From Notospermus geniculatus (Eukaryota > Nemertea > Pilidiophora > Heteronemertea > Lineidae): DNA of 64,000 nucleotides. Location: the NCBI GenBank assembly GCA_002633025.1, contig NMRB01000099.1, positions 295,145-359,144 of the forward strand, in the 5' to 3' direction. Below the pieces are notes generated by a model, which saw only the letters and a list, made by a program, of their open reading frames with translations, was not told where the DNA came from and searched no databases. Positions 24,001 through 33,366 of the stretch are shown piece after piece. Position 1 is the stretch's first letter; the number at the start of each line of letters is the position of its first letter. The translations under genes and the position numbers were made by a program.

Positions 24001-26110
24001 GCATTGCTATACTGGCCTACCCCCTGACCTCTAGATACTGCCATCTAGGCCTTCCCCATTCTCTGGGCACTGTCATCTAGGCCTACCCCATTCTCTAGGC
24101 ACTGCCATCTAGGCCTACCCCATTCTCTAGGCAGTGCCGTCTAGGACTACCCCATAATCTAGGCAGTGCCGTCTAGGCCTGCCGCCCCAAGGCAATGCCA
24201 TCTACACTCCCCCCCCCCCCCCCCCCCNTTCACATCATCTTGCAGGAGTTATATGAGTTGGCACAGAGAAAATTCATGCGACAGTTTTCAGGCTACAGTG
24301 AGAATGGCCACGAGTACCCTAGGCTGTTTGTCGTGGATACAGTGATGCAGAAGGTGCGTGAAAACTTTGGTTGTCAGCTCTCTAAAACACCAAATTGGTT
24401 GGTGGGCACGATGTAGTGTACCTTACTGTGTATCATGCCGGCTTTAGCAAACACTCTGTGGCAGGCACTGACAAAGCATGAGTTCAGGTTGCAGTAACTC
24501 AAAAAACAACTCAAGAATTCTTGAAACTATCAACTGACTTCATTCTTGATAAACTCTATCTTTATTTTTCATCTAGTTTGATGAGAGCAGTAGCATAAAG
24601 GATGCTGACCTCCTGGAGCTGGAGGTGATGGATGAGAACCAGGAGGGGGAGGAGGTCGTCAAGGACTCGTCAGATTACTGCTTCAGGATCTTGTGTGAAT
24701 ATGAAGAGGTAGGTCGTCTGCTCCAGAGCTATGTCGTCTGCTCAGAAAATACAGTCGCCCACATTCACCACAACATCACCACTCTCTGTGACATGGGCTC
24801 CAGGACGTGATATTTGTAAGAGGTCATCTCGTGTGTGACTTTCAAGCTGTCCAAAACCGGCTTGATCCCCTAACCTTAGTTCAGAGGACCATCGCTGTCA
24901 TCGCTGTCGATGGCCTCCCTGAATCAGAATCCGTGAAGTTTAGATTGTGCATGAATGGGTCACGGGTGTGAGCAACTGATATATCTTCATTACTCTACTT
25001 CCAGGGCTGGCATGCCTGCCATGATGGCTTCCCCATCAACCTGATAGGAAATGAACTAGAGCAGCTATGGAAGTCAACTGCTCCGTATTTTGGTCGCATC
25101 TTGAAGCTCCTCAAGCATAGCAACGTTGATCTGAACTGTTTTAGTAATCTGGAGGGAGACCAGCTCTTCAGAGTCCTCGAAAATGTAAGATCAATTCTTA
25201 TACTCAAAGAGTTCTTCCTAGGATCTTCTGATCACACCCTAGTGGTCTTAATGCCTATTTTGAATCACTCTTGTACTCGTTTTCAGAATGTTGGAGTGAA
25301 TGTTGACTTAAAACCTATCTACCTTGAGATCAGACAGCACATCATGCGCAAGGATGCCGAGATGACATACGGAGGACTCAAACTGTAAGACAAAAACAAA
25401 AAGAAAGTTTGATATTGTTCAACACATCCTGTGTTATGCACCACTCTTTAAGCCCTTCTCATTTTCTCCATGCTTTAGTCTCTTCAAATGTTTCACTTAC
25501 AGATGTTACCTACCTAATGGTAAATACCTGTGGTTGTGTCCCGAACACCAGGAGCTCCCTCGGGTGACAGTCCTGGAGAGTGAGACACCACTGGGAAGTG
25601 CCTCAGAGACGGAGCTTACCGAGGATATTCTGCTTGAGAAACTGAGCAAATTTGGTGAGTTTTGATAAAAGTTCTGCTCTGGTCTTTGGTGGGTTTAGTG
25701 TAATGGTACTGGGCAGTGGTATGAGGCAGAGATATCCACTACTTTCTGTACTTGTATTTCTCTGTACTTGTATTTGTACTGTACTTGCATGTGTTTGTAC
25801 TGTACTTGCATGTGTATTTGTATTGTACTTTTTGTCATACTTGACTTGTATTTGTAAAGTACATGTATGTGTGTATGTATTTTGTACTTGTGTTTCTTAT
25901 GTGTTTTTCTCTTTGCAGATGAGACGAGTAAGTTTTCTAAGGGAGAGAAATGGAAACAAGGCAAGCGCCAGAAGCGACAGAAAGGAGGAAAGAAATGGAA
26001 GAATAAAGGTGAACGAGGGGAGAAGAAAGAGGAGGTGAAGGAAAAAGGGGAGAAGGAAGATTTGACTCCACCCGAGGGTGGTAAGGGGCCGAATGGAGCT
26101 GAACAAGAAG
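8094..26110 (+). CDS. Giant ROCO-family protein: (pseudo)Roc-COR-LRR-Roc-COR-TIR-TIR
   Basis: I can follow 46 exons with GT-AG borders whose phases all match, giving one frame of about 2,690 codons. Exons: 8094-8287, 8543-8659, 8926-9062, 9324-9537, 9865-10074, 10268-10465, 10593-10751, 10913-11108, 11379-11542, 11743-11893, 12010-12110, 12451-12680, 12868-13045, 13294-13437, 13582-13810, 13987-14081, 14232-14481, 14653-14819, 15098-15271, 15433-15849, 16051-16248, 16477-16620, 16876-17335, 17477-17642, 17746-17914, 18071-18307, 18651-18757, 18898-18979, 19212-19358, 19633-19797, 20029-20339, 20481-20625, 20795-20915, 21114-21315, 21615-21681, 21909-22160, 22410-22589, 23147-23218, 23525-23635, 23758-23913, 24246-24353, 24577-24708, 25005-25184, 25287-25384, 25503-25654, 25919-26110. 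The start codon is upstream and unidentified; the 3' end is lost in the gap. ROCO proteins are multidomain GTPases such as LRRK2 and MFHAS1; a TIR tail suggests innate-immune or NAD-related signalling. Two neighbouring genes read as one is possible, but no stop, start or polyadenylation site separates the halves (15271/15433). Confidence 0.85.
9865..11542 (+). other. ROCO module 1: COR domain
   Basis: Exons 5-9. The first half (COR-A) has the winged-helix pattern ILTFDDLVL, then LLSRLHQMGRLVYCP and VILDVQWFMDVL, typical of the post-Roc region. The second half (COR-B) has YRYEVYSGIPADAICWITSK, matching the (F/Y)RYE-(L/I)P-GL-F signature of COR domains, followed by LFLWKHGVIFREGAVEVLL. COR domains dimerise and couple to the Roc GTPase. 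Exon 4 (9324-9537) is a less conserved linker with an Asn/Lys-rich stretch before it. Confidence 0.75.
11743..12110 (+). other. ROCO module 1: Cys/His box, possible zinc site
   Basis: Exons 10-11 encode CPGNC, then GGHH, then CQKC and CSTC within about 85 residues. The spacing of paired cysteines suggests metal binding. A shorter equivalent follows the second COR (PCSDC, then CHSSFH). Cys-rich boxes after COR are known in some MFHAS1-like ROCO proteins. Zinc binding is inference. Confidence 0.5.
12237..12336. repeat. Intronic ATTACAAGTTACTCT minisatellite
   Basis: Units of (T)ATTACAAGTTACTCTGTTAC repeat about six times in ROCO intron 11. Open frames here are repeat shadows. Confidence 0.8.
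12451..15271 (+). other. ROCO middle region of unknown fold
   Basis: Exons 12-19, about 490 residues without a family I recognise. The first part is beta-rich (FPLSEADFKEVKLDI, then LDLETGDQVHIVE). Exon 15 contains VGTCLLHKLDNGTTWLGGVI, whose basic-aromatic strand pattern resembles Tudor or MBT-type barrels, though this is a weak visual match. A later part (14232-14819) has GFIILPVGLKIHHLY and a helical end. The reading frame and splice phases are intact, so the region is under coding constraint rather than decayed. Confidence 0.6.
15433..17335 (+). other. ROCO leucine-rich repeats
   Basis: Exons 20-23. LRR units read FPNLIRVQLSKCGLTSVRGI, NLKTLEVDSNNIESL, LQVLSLNDNPLKELPMFI, LNHIAVANTLITDLPEDIGD and LQTLDISKNRISRLPESF. 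After an insert they resume with LTSLILSFQGIRVLPDDF and LQKLIVDHCNMLRTV. LRRs directly before a Roc domain are the classic ROCO order. The insert (exon 22 and the first two thirds of exon 23) has no LRR pattern. Confidence 0.85.
17477..18307 (+). other. ROCO module 2: intact Roc GTPase domain
   Basis: Exons 24-26. The P-loop FVGLGGAGKTS is assembled across an intron (the Ser codon is split between 17642 and 17746). A switch-I-like TDGIDIKNWVV follows, then the G3 box WDFAGQ, and VVGTHAD as G4 with a base-specifying Asp. All catalytic-core motifs expected of a Ras-like Roc GTPase are present, in contrast to module 1. Confidence 0.9.
18651..20339 (+). other. ROCO module 2: COR domain
   Basis: Exons 27-31. 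IKQAVKFLHDLGSLQHF and VVINPQWVVDVMACV form the winged-helix COR-A. LTEAFDLTFPL and KILYRFDILPAGLFNRAQVR form the COR-B signature. The hinge contains IVPCLLPQAKP. The start of exon 31 (20029) could move by a few bases because two AGs lie close together, but only one frame stays open. Confidence 0.85.
19437..19586. repeat. Intronic CAGTCAGC-type tetranucleotide array
   Basis: About 150 bases of CAGT/CAGC/CAGCCAGC tetranucleotide repeats lie in the ROCO COR2 intron. Confidence 0.9.
20481..22160 (+). other. ROCO module 2: Cys box and first TIR domain
   Basis: Exons 32-36. YLIPCSDC and FIQCHSSFHSLP form a second Cys/His box. From about 21160 a TIR fold is suggested by FTYDCGIVYSQADVPEDG (strand A, box 1 degraded), CWYREGIESL, CIIVFISENFTKDHFCEQIF (the strand D and following helix) and PIILVTVGRGHGW. 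The Glu that follows the (W)C in active TIR NADases (CxxE spacing) is Ile here, so this TIR may be structural only. Confidence 0.75.
21354..21545. repeat. Intronic GTGTCAGTGTGTTTGGTGTCT minisatellite
   Basis: Degenerate units of about 20 bases built from GTCAGTGT and TGTTTGGTGTC repeat through this ROCO intron. All open frames across it are artefacts. Confidence 0.85.
22658..22856. mobile_element. Inverted-repeat MITE in a ROCO intron
   Basis: The left arm GTGACCCGGCAGAGCAAAAC continues with CAGTCGCATGTCGCTC. The right arm GAGCGACATGCGACTGATTT continues with TGCTGTGCCGGGTCAC. The arms are near-perfect complements over about 36 bases. No coding content. Confidence 0.8.
22857..23027. mobile_element. 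Second inverted-repeat element abutting the first
   Basis: ATGAGAATTTTCTCATGTGA and GGCTCTC on the left are mirrored on the right by GAGAGCC and TATGAGGAAATTCTCACATG. It adjoins the preceding MITE directly, so the two may be one composite element. Confidence 0.65.
24003..24190. repeat. Intronic minisatellite, about 33-base unit
   Basis: The unit ACTGCCATCTAGGCCTACCC plus CATTCTCTAGGC repeats about five times, then a poly-C run ends in an N at 24228. Confidence 0.85.
24246..26110 (+). other. ROCO C-terminal region with lysine-rich tail
   Basis: Exons 41-46. After the TIR come moderately conserved-looking segments (YELAQRKFMRQFSG, GWHACHDGFPINLIGNELEQ, LKPIYLEIRQHIMRKDAEM, GKYLWLCPEHQELPRV) that I cannot assign. 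The last visible exon encodes an extreme Lys/Glu-rich stretch (QKRQKGGKKWKNKG and onwards), probably disordered, and runs into the Ns. In MFHAS1-like proteins a similar post-COR tail with a CPEH-type Cys/His site is not known to me. Confidence 0.7.
25745..25905. repeat. Intronic GTACTTGTATTTGTACT repeat
   Basis: Units of GTACTTGTATTTGTACTGTA and GTACTTGCATGTGT alternate through the last visible ROCO intron. Confidence 0.8.
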
Positions 26111-26641
26111 NNNNNNNNNNNNNNNNNNNNNNNNNNNNNNNNNNNNNNNNNNNNNNNNNNNNNNNNNNNNNNNNNNNNNNNNNNNNNNNNNNNNNNNNNN
26201 NNNNNNNNNNNNNNNNNNNNNNNNNNNNNNNNNNNNNNNNNNNNNNNNNNNNNNNNNNNNNNNNNNNNNNNNNNNNNNNNNNNNNNNNNNNNNNNNNNNN
26301 NNNNNNNNNNNNNNNNNNNNNNNNNNNNNNNNNNNNNNNNNNNNNNNNNNNNNNNNNNNNNNNNNNNNNNNNNNNNNNNNNNNNNNNNNNNNNNNNNNNN
26401 NNNNNNNNNNNNNNNNNNNNNNNNNNNNNNNNNNNNNNNNNNNNNNNNNNNNNNNNNNNNNNNNNNNNNNNNNNNNNNNNNNNNNNNNNNNNNNNNNNNN
26501 NNNNNNNNNNNNNNNNNNNNNNNNNNNNNNNNNNNNNNNNNNNNNNNNNNNNNNNNNNNNNNNNNNNNNNNNNNNNNNNNNNNNNNNNNNNNNNNNNNNN
26601 NNNNNNNNNNNNNNNNNNNNNNNNNNNNNNNNNNNNNNNNN
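26111..26641. other. Assembly gap (531 N)
   Basis: All bases are N. It interrupts the last visible exon of the ROCO gene, so the stop codon and any remaining exons are hidden. Translations through it are meaningless. Confidence 1.
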
Positions 26642-27245
26642 GGAAGAGGGCTGTTCCCTCATGTGTACTCGCCAACTGGTAATTCACGAATAAACCATGC
26701 AATGCAGTGGGGGATCGCCACTTGATGTAATGGGCAGACATCGCGCCTAGTGCTGTAACGTATGCACATATATCTGGTGTTATGAGTTAGCGGGTACCAG
26801 TCTCATAGCAATGCATCTCATTCCATAATTTATGCATGCTGTCGGAATGATAGCTGCCCCAAACACATGAACTGGATCATACCTTCGTGTTTTGAACCCG
26901 TCGGTACTTACCCATTATCTAGATAATCCATGACAACCAGTTTTACGCGAAGTTAATTCAGGAATATTAAAAAATCCAGCGAGTTTGTCAGCGAATCGAG
27001 GAATGTTTGAAACCACCATATTTGGAAGTGACCATGGCGGGAGAGAAGCTTCGCTGTGATTGGTTGTATTCAGCGACAGATTTTCTGTCGCTAGTTCCAC
27101 GCGAAAAGGCGCCAATTTCAACAGGGCCTCGGACGTGCGAATAGGGGAGCGCGTTTTAGAGGACCTGTTGCAAGAGGATGCCTATCTTTGTGCTCTAGCC
27201 AAGGCCTAAGTTTTCTTGCCTCTTCTCAGGACTGCATTACTCTTT

Positions 27246-27371
27246 GGCTTCCTTTACATAGAAGTATACGGTATATGAAAATGCCGGTTAACAATGGCTT
27301 CATGGTCATGTATCCATTTGAAGCCTTTGTTTAACCGGCGTTTTCGTATACCGTATACTTCTAAGGAAGCC
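27246..27371. mobile_element. Hairpin (foldback) element
   Basis: GGCTTCCTTTACATAGAAGT then ATACGGTATA on the left is mirrored on the right by TATACCGTATACTTCTAAGG and AAGCC. The inner GCCGGTTAACAATGGCTTC pairs with GAAGCCTTTGTTTAACCGGC. The arms are about 55 bases with a short loop, so the whole element can form one hairpin. Confidence 0.8.
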
Positions 27372-28672
27372 TTAGTGTTGCGTGTACGAATTGTACAGAA
27401 CACGAACTGCACTAACAAAGCATAGAAGACACATCGTAATGGTACATTTCTTTATTCATTCAAATAATGGGCACGTAAAATCTACAGCAATGATCACACA
27501 GAGTAAACTTTGCAACTTAAGACAACAGGTCCATCTCAAAAACTTCACACCAGACAGGAAACATAAATTATATGACAATTAGTAGAGGGGCAGGGGCTAA
27601 AGATACCATTGAACATGAATGTACATGTGAAACAAGGACCGATTTGTTGTGGCCCCTTCGTGTGTGCATATACATCTGAAGCACAGAGACTTATGTTCTT
27701 CACTGAAAATCTGTGGGTTTGCTTCCCCTAAATCTATTACCGCCATTCACAAGGAGTCATTTTAGGTAGAAGGGATTAAAAGGCACATAAACCGGGGTGG
27801 CTTGTGAAGAAGGCCCCTGGGCCTGGATTTCAATGTGGTCACATCCAAATGCGAGAACACAGGCTGGTCTCAGAAGGATGTGTATAATGAGTGATATATT
27901 GCCCTTCACAGGGAATCATGAAGGGATAAGGCTTCTCCCCAAAAGTATGAATTTGAGGGGAAATCAACAGTTTGCCCCTCCCTACATGCCCTATTCTCTA
28001 TAAGTGAACCTTTCTTCATATATATGTATAAGCTATAATGAGGCCCTTTTTGTGGTACGTGGTATTATAGGACTCATAAAACTTGGGAGTATTATTCTTA
28101 TAATTTGATACTGGTACATAATTAAAACTATCACATGAGTTTAACATGATCAATGAAACAATAGGTGACGCAAAGCAACGTATCATATGAACACAGTTTT
28201 GTTACCCTCGTACTGACATGCATTTGGATCAATAAATTATATATTTATAACCATAATAACGAATATTATACAAACATGAACATAGATCATGATCACAGGA
28301 AACCCACCTTTAATTAGTTAATTTCAACCTGATCTGGGAAAACTAGACAAAAGTCTTCCAGGGGTTAATAGTCAGCAATGATCACACACAACGGCAAAAA
28401 TTCATTTCATAGACTTCATTTCATATTGCTTCGTTTCCATGTACTGCATTTGTGAACATTCAAATGAAATATCATTGAAGGACTGCCTACTTCATTGAGT
28501 TGATGAAACAATTAGATAAGCGGTGCCTCTATGCAAACTACTGCCTTGCTGTACGTGAAATCAAGTCTAGTAATCAACGGATATGAAGCCAGCTGAGTGA
28601 AGAATACATGTGAAGGGATTAGATCTGTGAATATCACGAGAAAAGCTTTTTAACAACAGCATATGAACAGTA

Positions 28673-28678
28673 TTTATT
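28673..28678 (-). promoter_or_regulatory. Candidate polyadenylation signal of ZYG11B
   Basis: Minus-strand AATAAA about 260 bases beyond the ZYG11B stop codon. An alternative minus-strand hexamer occurs near 27452. Confidence 0.45.
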
Positions 28679-28777
28679 GCTAATGGACATGTGCAGAACC
28701 ATTCTTTTGAGGACTTCTGATATCTTCCTCATTCAAATGAAGTGGCAAGGAGAGCTCCGCCAGACTACAGTGGCTCT

Positions 28778-28875
28778 AGTCTCATGTCTGTCTGTACATG
28801 TGTTAGTGTTTTTGGTTGAAAGCTATAGTCTCATGTCTGTCTGTACATGTACTAGTGTTTTTGGTTGAAAGCTAT
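28778..28875. repeat. 49-base tandem duplication
   Basis: Two units beginning AGTCTCATGTCTGTCTGTAC and ending GGTTGAAAGCTAT lie head to tail and differ by about two bases, in the presumed ZYG11B 3' UTR. Confidence 0.9.
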
Positions 28876-28936
28876 AGTTGCCTCAAGAACCAATGGTTTC
28901 TATTTTGGGACGCCCTGTAGTAACTCATTCAATCCT

Positions 28937-31900
28937 TCAGCTGGGATTCGTGGAATCCTTCTCTGAAGATTGTAACATCTGGATGATGGAGGAGACGATC
29001 TTCTTCACCTGTGGATGCGTGGTGGCCGATCGATCCAACATCATCAACAAATCATGTCCGCCCTCTTCCACAAGCATCCCGCAGTATCGCTGGCCTGGAA
29101 AACAAATTGCTGGGTCACGATTTTTGATCCTCTCAGATCAGGTGAGAGTAGTGTGGTGACTCGACCAGGTATTGAACCCTTGACCTCTTGGTGATGAGTC
29201 TGGCACTCTAACTATTGCACTCACAGATACAGGTCATCAACCAAGTAAAAAAGCTTCGACAGTATTAACAAGAGCTACACCAGTGTCTCCTTACCATTTC
29301 TCCTGCACACATGTTCCATGGCCCAGACAGCCCAGAGCTGTACCTCTGGATCAGAACAGGAGAGGAGCTCTATAAAAGGAGTGAACGATCTGTAGGCCAC
29401 CATCTCCGTGCAGGGCTGTTCCCAGTTAGCAACAGCTCGACCCTGAAAGTATTACAGAGATACAATGTAAGACTTCAACCTCTTAGGCCCCTTGCATTGA
29501 GAAATTGATATTTTTTACTCTGACATTCATCTATGTCATACATCATACATCCTACTTGGTGCCTTATGCGAGGGTCCGTAGATTTGAATCCGGTAGGAAG
29601 CCATGTCTTTCATTCAGCTTCGAAACCCTTTACTATTTCATGTTCTATATCATACTCACCAAATCTTCTAAAAGAACAGGCCGTGGAACACATTTTGAAC
29701 GCCAGTGATGAGCGCCCTCACTGGCCAGGTGAGCAACTATCCCAGCAGCGAAGTAGCTGACTTGGATATGTGGAGTATTCAGCAGTGATCTGAAAGGAAA
29801 AATGTTTTCAAATTATCATATTTCGGATATTCAGTGTCTAGGTAATATCCCCCTCAATATTTCACCATTGCAGTAAGACATACATGTAGTCGTCGTAGTG
29901 CCAAGTCGTAAGAATGAGCAGCCGACTTACCGTATCATGAGACAGAAAGCGTCAACCATCAACACACTCCTCAGGTGTTTGACTTCAGCGAGGTTGTTCT
30001 GAAATGAACATGGAATAGGAGGACTGTACAAAGGGGATTGTGCAGATCCTAGGGAAATGAAAATTCACCCCGCCCATCTCTGCAGTTATGGGACTGGCCA
30101 AGGGCCTGATTCTTGCTAGGCCTATGTCACCTCTGATTGATGTACATGTCTGTTACAGCTGTACTCACCAGGAGTCCTAGCACCTTTGTCTGGACATGAA
30201 GTCTGTTTTCCTCTTCACATTCTTTGTATGCCTGAAGTGAAGAGTTGATTATCATTAAACAAATCCTAAAACAAGGCCTTCCAGGTAGGGTGATCACCAC
30301 CATGGTCCACATTCAGGTCCTCTGACTTTCTTGAGGTTAGTTTTCCATCCTCGCTCTAGTTGCTGACTTGCTGAGTTAATTACTTTTGGACATATAGAGT
30401 ACATGTAGGTGAGGATACTCACATCAATGACAGCCATGTAGAGGTTGAGGCCGTCCTCTTCAAGGAAAACATCACAAGTATCTGGCGACTCATCTGAAAA
30501 TAGCATCAAAAGTCTGGAAATGACGGCAATTTGGGCACAGATCAGACAATAGGCTTATCCAGCTCATAAGCAATCGTAGCGACAGAAGAGTAGCTCTAAT
30601 GAGAGAAATTACATCAACTTTGTGTGATATCTGACCTGTCAGATTCCAGAGGGCACTGAGTGTAAACTTCATGGTGATGTCCACTTGTTTGGCCTCTGCT
30701 TTCTCCTTCACAATCATCAACAACTTCTTCATGTACTTTCTCTGTGATCCCAGCTTTGTTGTCTGCTCTGTGGGTATCTAACAAAGAGAGAAAGAACCTG
30801 ATTAGTTGAGGATCAAAATTGGTTGAAATTCGTTGGCAAAGGATTGACAAATAGGAGAGGGTCATTGAGGCGGTCTGGAAACTGACCTTGGCAGCGAGTA
30901 TTGAGCAGATGGCAACTGACATTCGGATCATCGACGACTCGGTGAACGTACACAAGCATTCCATCACAAGTTTGGCACAGTGGAAACGATCAAAGCTCTG
31001 AAAGAAGGAGAATTTCCACGTCATGTGGCTACCATCATGATTTTACAAACAGAAACTGAAATCACAGGGACATCAGAACATCGTCTAACTCACCACATCT
31101 TGTAGGATTTTATCACTGCAAAGTGTCAACAGGGCGTTCTTCTGTAACTGCTGAACATTTGGGAAATTCTCCATGGCGGTCATCGTCAGGCGTACGATTT
31201 CCTTTAACCATTTAGGATGTAATGACTGGCCACGGTCACCCTTGGACAGGTTGTACATGCAGGCTGTGGCAGCCATTTGAACACTTAGTTGATCCGGGTG
31301 GTTCTGAGCGGCAGGGATCAGCAGCTGAGGGCAAAAGATGAGATCACAGAAAACAAGTGGATGTGGACAGGACCAGTTCAACTAGAGGCCCATGGACGGT
31401 AGGACCTGGCACTCAGCTGATTCAGCTCCAGTTTCCTCTGCCTTTTATACAACAAGAGGCGATTCAGGCTTGTACTCAGCTGCCAATTCTGGGGTAAGTT
31501 TATCTCATCTTTTGAAACACAATTAGTGCCTGGTAATCTAGTAATTAACCTCATTCTGTCTCCCGATCAATATGTTCCATAATCTAAGATCAAATTATTA
31601 CTGATTGATTCACCAGAAAACATGACAAAACACTTATACTTTGTTCAAACAGGTCACCGACTTACGTCTAATATATCAGCTCGAGGCTCTGGCATGGCTT
31701 GCGTCAGGCTGAACAAGTGATAAAGGGACTTCTGCACGTAGACGGCACGATTCGAGTAACGTCTTAAAGACTCAATTATTTGTTTCTCCGTCGCTTCTCC
31801 AGTCACCTGCAATAGAGGAACTTCACGTGACGTCATCATTGACGTCATAATTCGCACGTCAGCCATGTTGGACGTCATTTGAAGCTACGAATGCGTTGGA

Positions 31901-33366
31901 CGTGACGTCCAACATGGCGGCATCTCGTCGCGGCAGTGACGTCACAATCGTCGCTGCACTTCTTCTATAGGAGATAAACTAAGTGAGAATCTCGTCTTTA
32001 TCAACAGCTCAGCTCAGTTCCCCACACAAAACTAAATAGTCTTCTCTTGGTACAAATGCTGCATTAGAGCCAGTTTTTGGAGTCTGCATTCTAGAAAATG
32101 ACAATGCATTGTTATCATTATCAATTGTTACCTTGATGTGACTGATATATTCAGCCGCCGACTCATCCATGAACATGGGCTGTTCACACATGTCAGTCAG
32201 GGCAAGGCCAAGGAACTGTATGTGGGGGTGGACCTCTAAGAAACTCCTGAAATTCATTGGATTCATTGTATAGGTTTGCAGGGTGAAAAATATCAACTTC
32301 ACCTACTCTTGCATCCAAGATTTGCCCAGAAAAGATTAGAAGAATCTCAACTTGCTGAGCATTATCTCAACTTGCTAAGCATTATCTCAACTTGCTGAGC
32401 ATTGTGCTACATGTACAAAAGAACCAATAATGCCATATTTAGCACCAAGGTAGCTGCTTATGCCTGCTTGGTATCATTGAAACTTCAAGAGATTTCTCAC
32501 CTTATCCATTCAACATTCATTCCATCCTTTCCAGACACATCAAGGGACATCAAGTATGGCATGTATTTACTCAGTAACAACGACCTGACCTCAAACTTTG
32601 ATGGTTGGTTCCCCATGAACGGCTGCATTTGGGTATCATCAGAAATATCGAGGTGTTGAAGGTGATGACAATCCTTGAGAACATTCAACACATTGTCACA
32701 GTTTGTTATCCGTAAATTATAAAGAGAAAGAGACCGCAGACGGTCTTTCAAATGTCGGAGAGGTCCAATGTCATTGATGACAGTACAAGATATATCCAAG
32801 TTTTCTAAACTGCCCATGTCCCTACATATCACTTCGAATCCATGCTGGTTGAAATCCGTGTTACTGATGTTTAAAGTTTGCAAGGAGTGGAGTTTACAGA
32901 GTGACACGATCACGCTAAATTTCGCGTTGTTTGTAAACGTTCCGTTTGTCACATTTAAGAGCCTCAAATGATTCATGGTCCATTCTCCAAGACAACTTAT
33001 AAGCTCATTTACACATACTTTCTCAAGCCCAATAGCTTCTAGTTCAGATATCTTATGACCTTTAAGAATTTTTAAACCCTTCAACGTCAGTGGTCCTTCG
33101 TTCCCATCTTTCAGTCGCACTCGTTTTAACATGGTTGTGTCCGAACGAAACAAGCCTAGGGTACTATCACTAAGTTTTCCTTTCTCACAAAGTGAGTGGA
33201 GAAGATGTTCAGAGATATTTCCATGGAAGTAAATATCGTTGTCTCTGAAGACGAGCCGCGTTGTATCTTCCTCTTCCTCGGCATCCTGGACTTCACACAG
33301 CGCGGACATGTTGTCACAGATGAAGTCCACGCAGCAATCTTGGAGCTTTTGAGGTGTGTCATACAT
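28937..33366 (-). CDS. ZYG11B: ZYG11B-type CUL2 E3 ubiquitin ligase substrate receptor
   Basis: Twelve exons (minus): 32501-33366, 32132-32246, 31666-31806, 31094-31324, 30887-30997, 30636-30777, 30423-30493, 30169-30231, 29931-29998, 29660-29789, 29295-29442, 28937-29094. Phases agree and the product is 747 residues, close to vertebrate ZYG11B (about 744 from memory). Residues 1-100 match the N-terminal region that contacts elongin C and CUL2. LRRs follow (LRLLNVTNGTF, LQTLNISNTDF, LENLDISCTVI, LQHLDISDDTQ), then ARM-like repeats (LFSLTQAMPE, NALLTLCSDKILQDV, FTLSALWNLTDESP, VLGLLNNLAEV, VSYFAAGIVAHLASEG, QLWAVWAMEHVC). The Trp, Asp, Asn and Glu of LWNLTD and NNLAE, recalled as the glycine N-degron pocket of ZYG11B, are kept. 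The start at 33366 follows an in-frame stop. It should mark proteins with exposed N-terminal glycine for degradation. It is not ZER1: the glycine-pocket and C-terminal parts read as ZYG11. Confidence 0.93.
29155..29228 (-). repeat. tRNA-derived SINE fragment
   Basis: On the minus strand TAGTTAGAGTGCC resembles box A and GGGTTCAATACC resembles box B, about 40 bases apart. It lies in the last intron of ZYG11B. Confidence 0.5.
31807..31950 (-). promoter_or_regulatory. CRE-rich candidate internal promoter of ZYG11B
   Basis: Three perfect palindromic TGACGTCA sites (31828-31835, 31840-31847, 31937-31944) and further GACGTC half-forms lie in ZYG11B intron 2, immediately upstream of exon 3. Near 31905 CCAACATGGCGGC resembles a YY1 site. 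An open minus-strand frame from an ATG at 31878 runs without a stop into exon 3 in the right frame (MTSNMADV...), so a shorter protein lacking the CUL2 box and LRRs could start here. CREB/ATF control is inference. Confidence 0.5.
32342..32402. repeat. Three tandem ATCTCAACTTGCTGAGCATT units
   Basis: Three copies of a 20-base unit (one with an A for G change) lie in ZYG11B intron 1. Confidence 0.9.

Larger units (their letters stand above)
26642..28936. other. Intergenic stretch between ROCO and ZYG11B
   Basis: No exon was recognised. 26,900-27,140 is richer in CpG and contains CCATGGCGGGAG and the small palindrome CGACAGATTTTCTGTCG, a possible promoter with no gene attached. A 126-base hairpin element is listed separately. 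The low-coordinate side of ZYG11B should carry its 3' UTR (candidate signal at 28673). A 49-base tandem duplication lies at 28778-28875. Otherwise AT-rich sequence. Confidence 0.5.

Noticed and set aside
25695-26741. Several long open frames crossing 26111-26641
   Set aside because: They consist mainly of Ns and a simple repeat.
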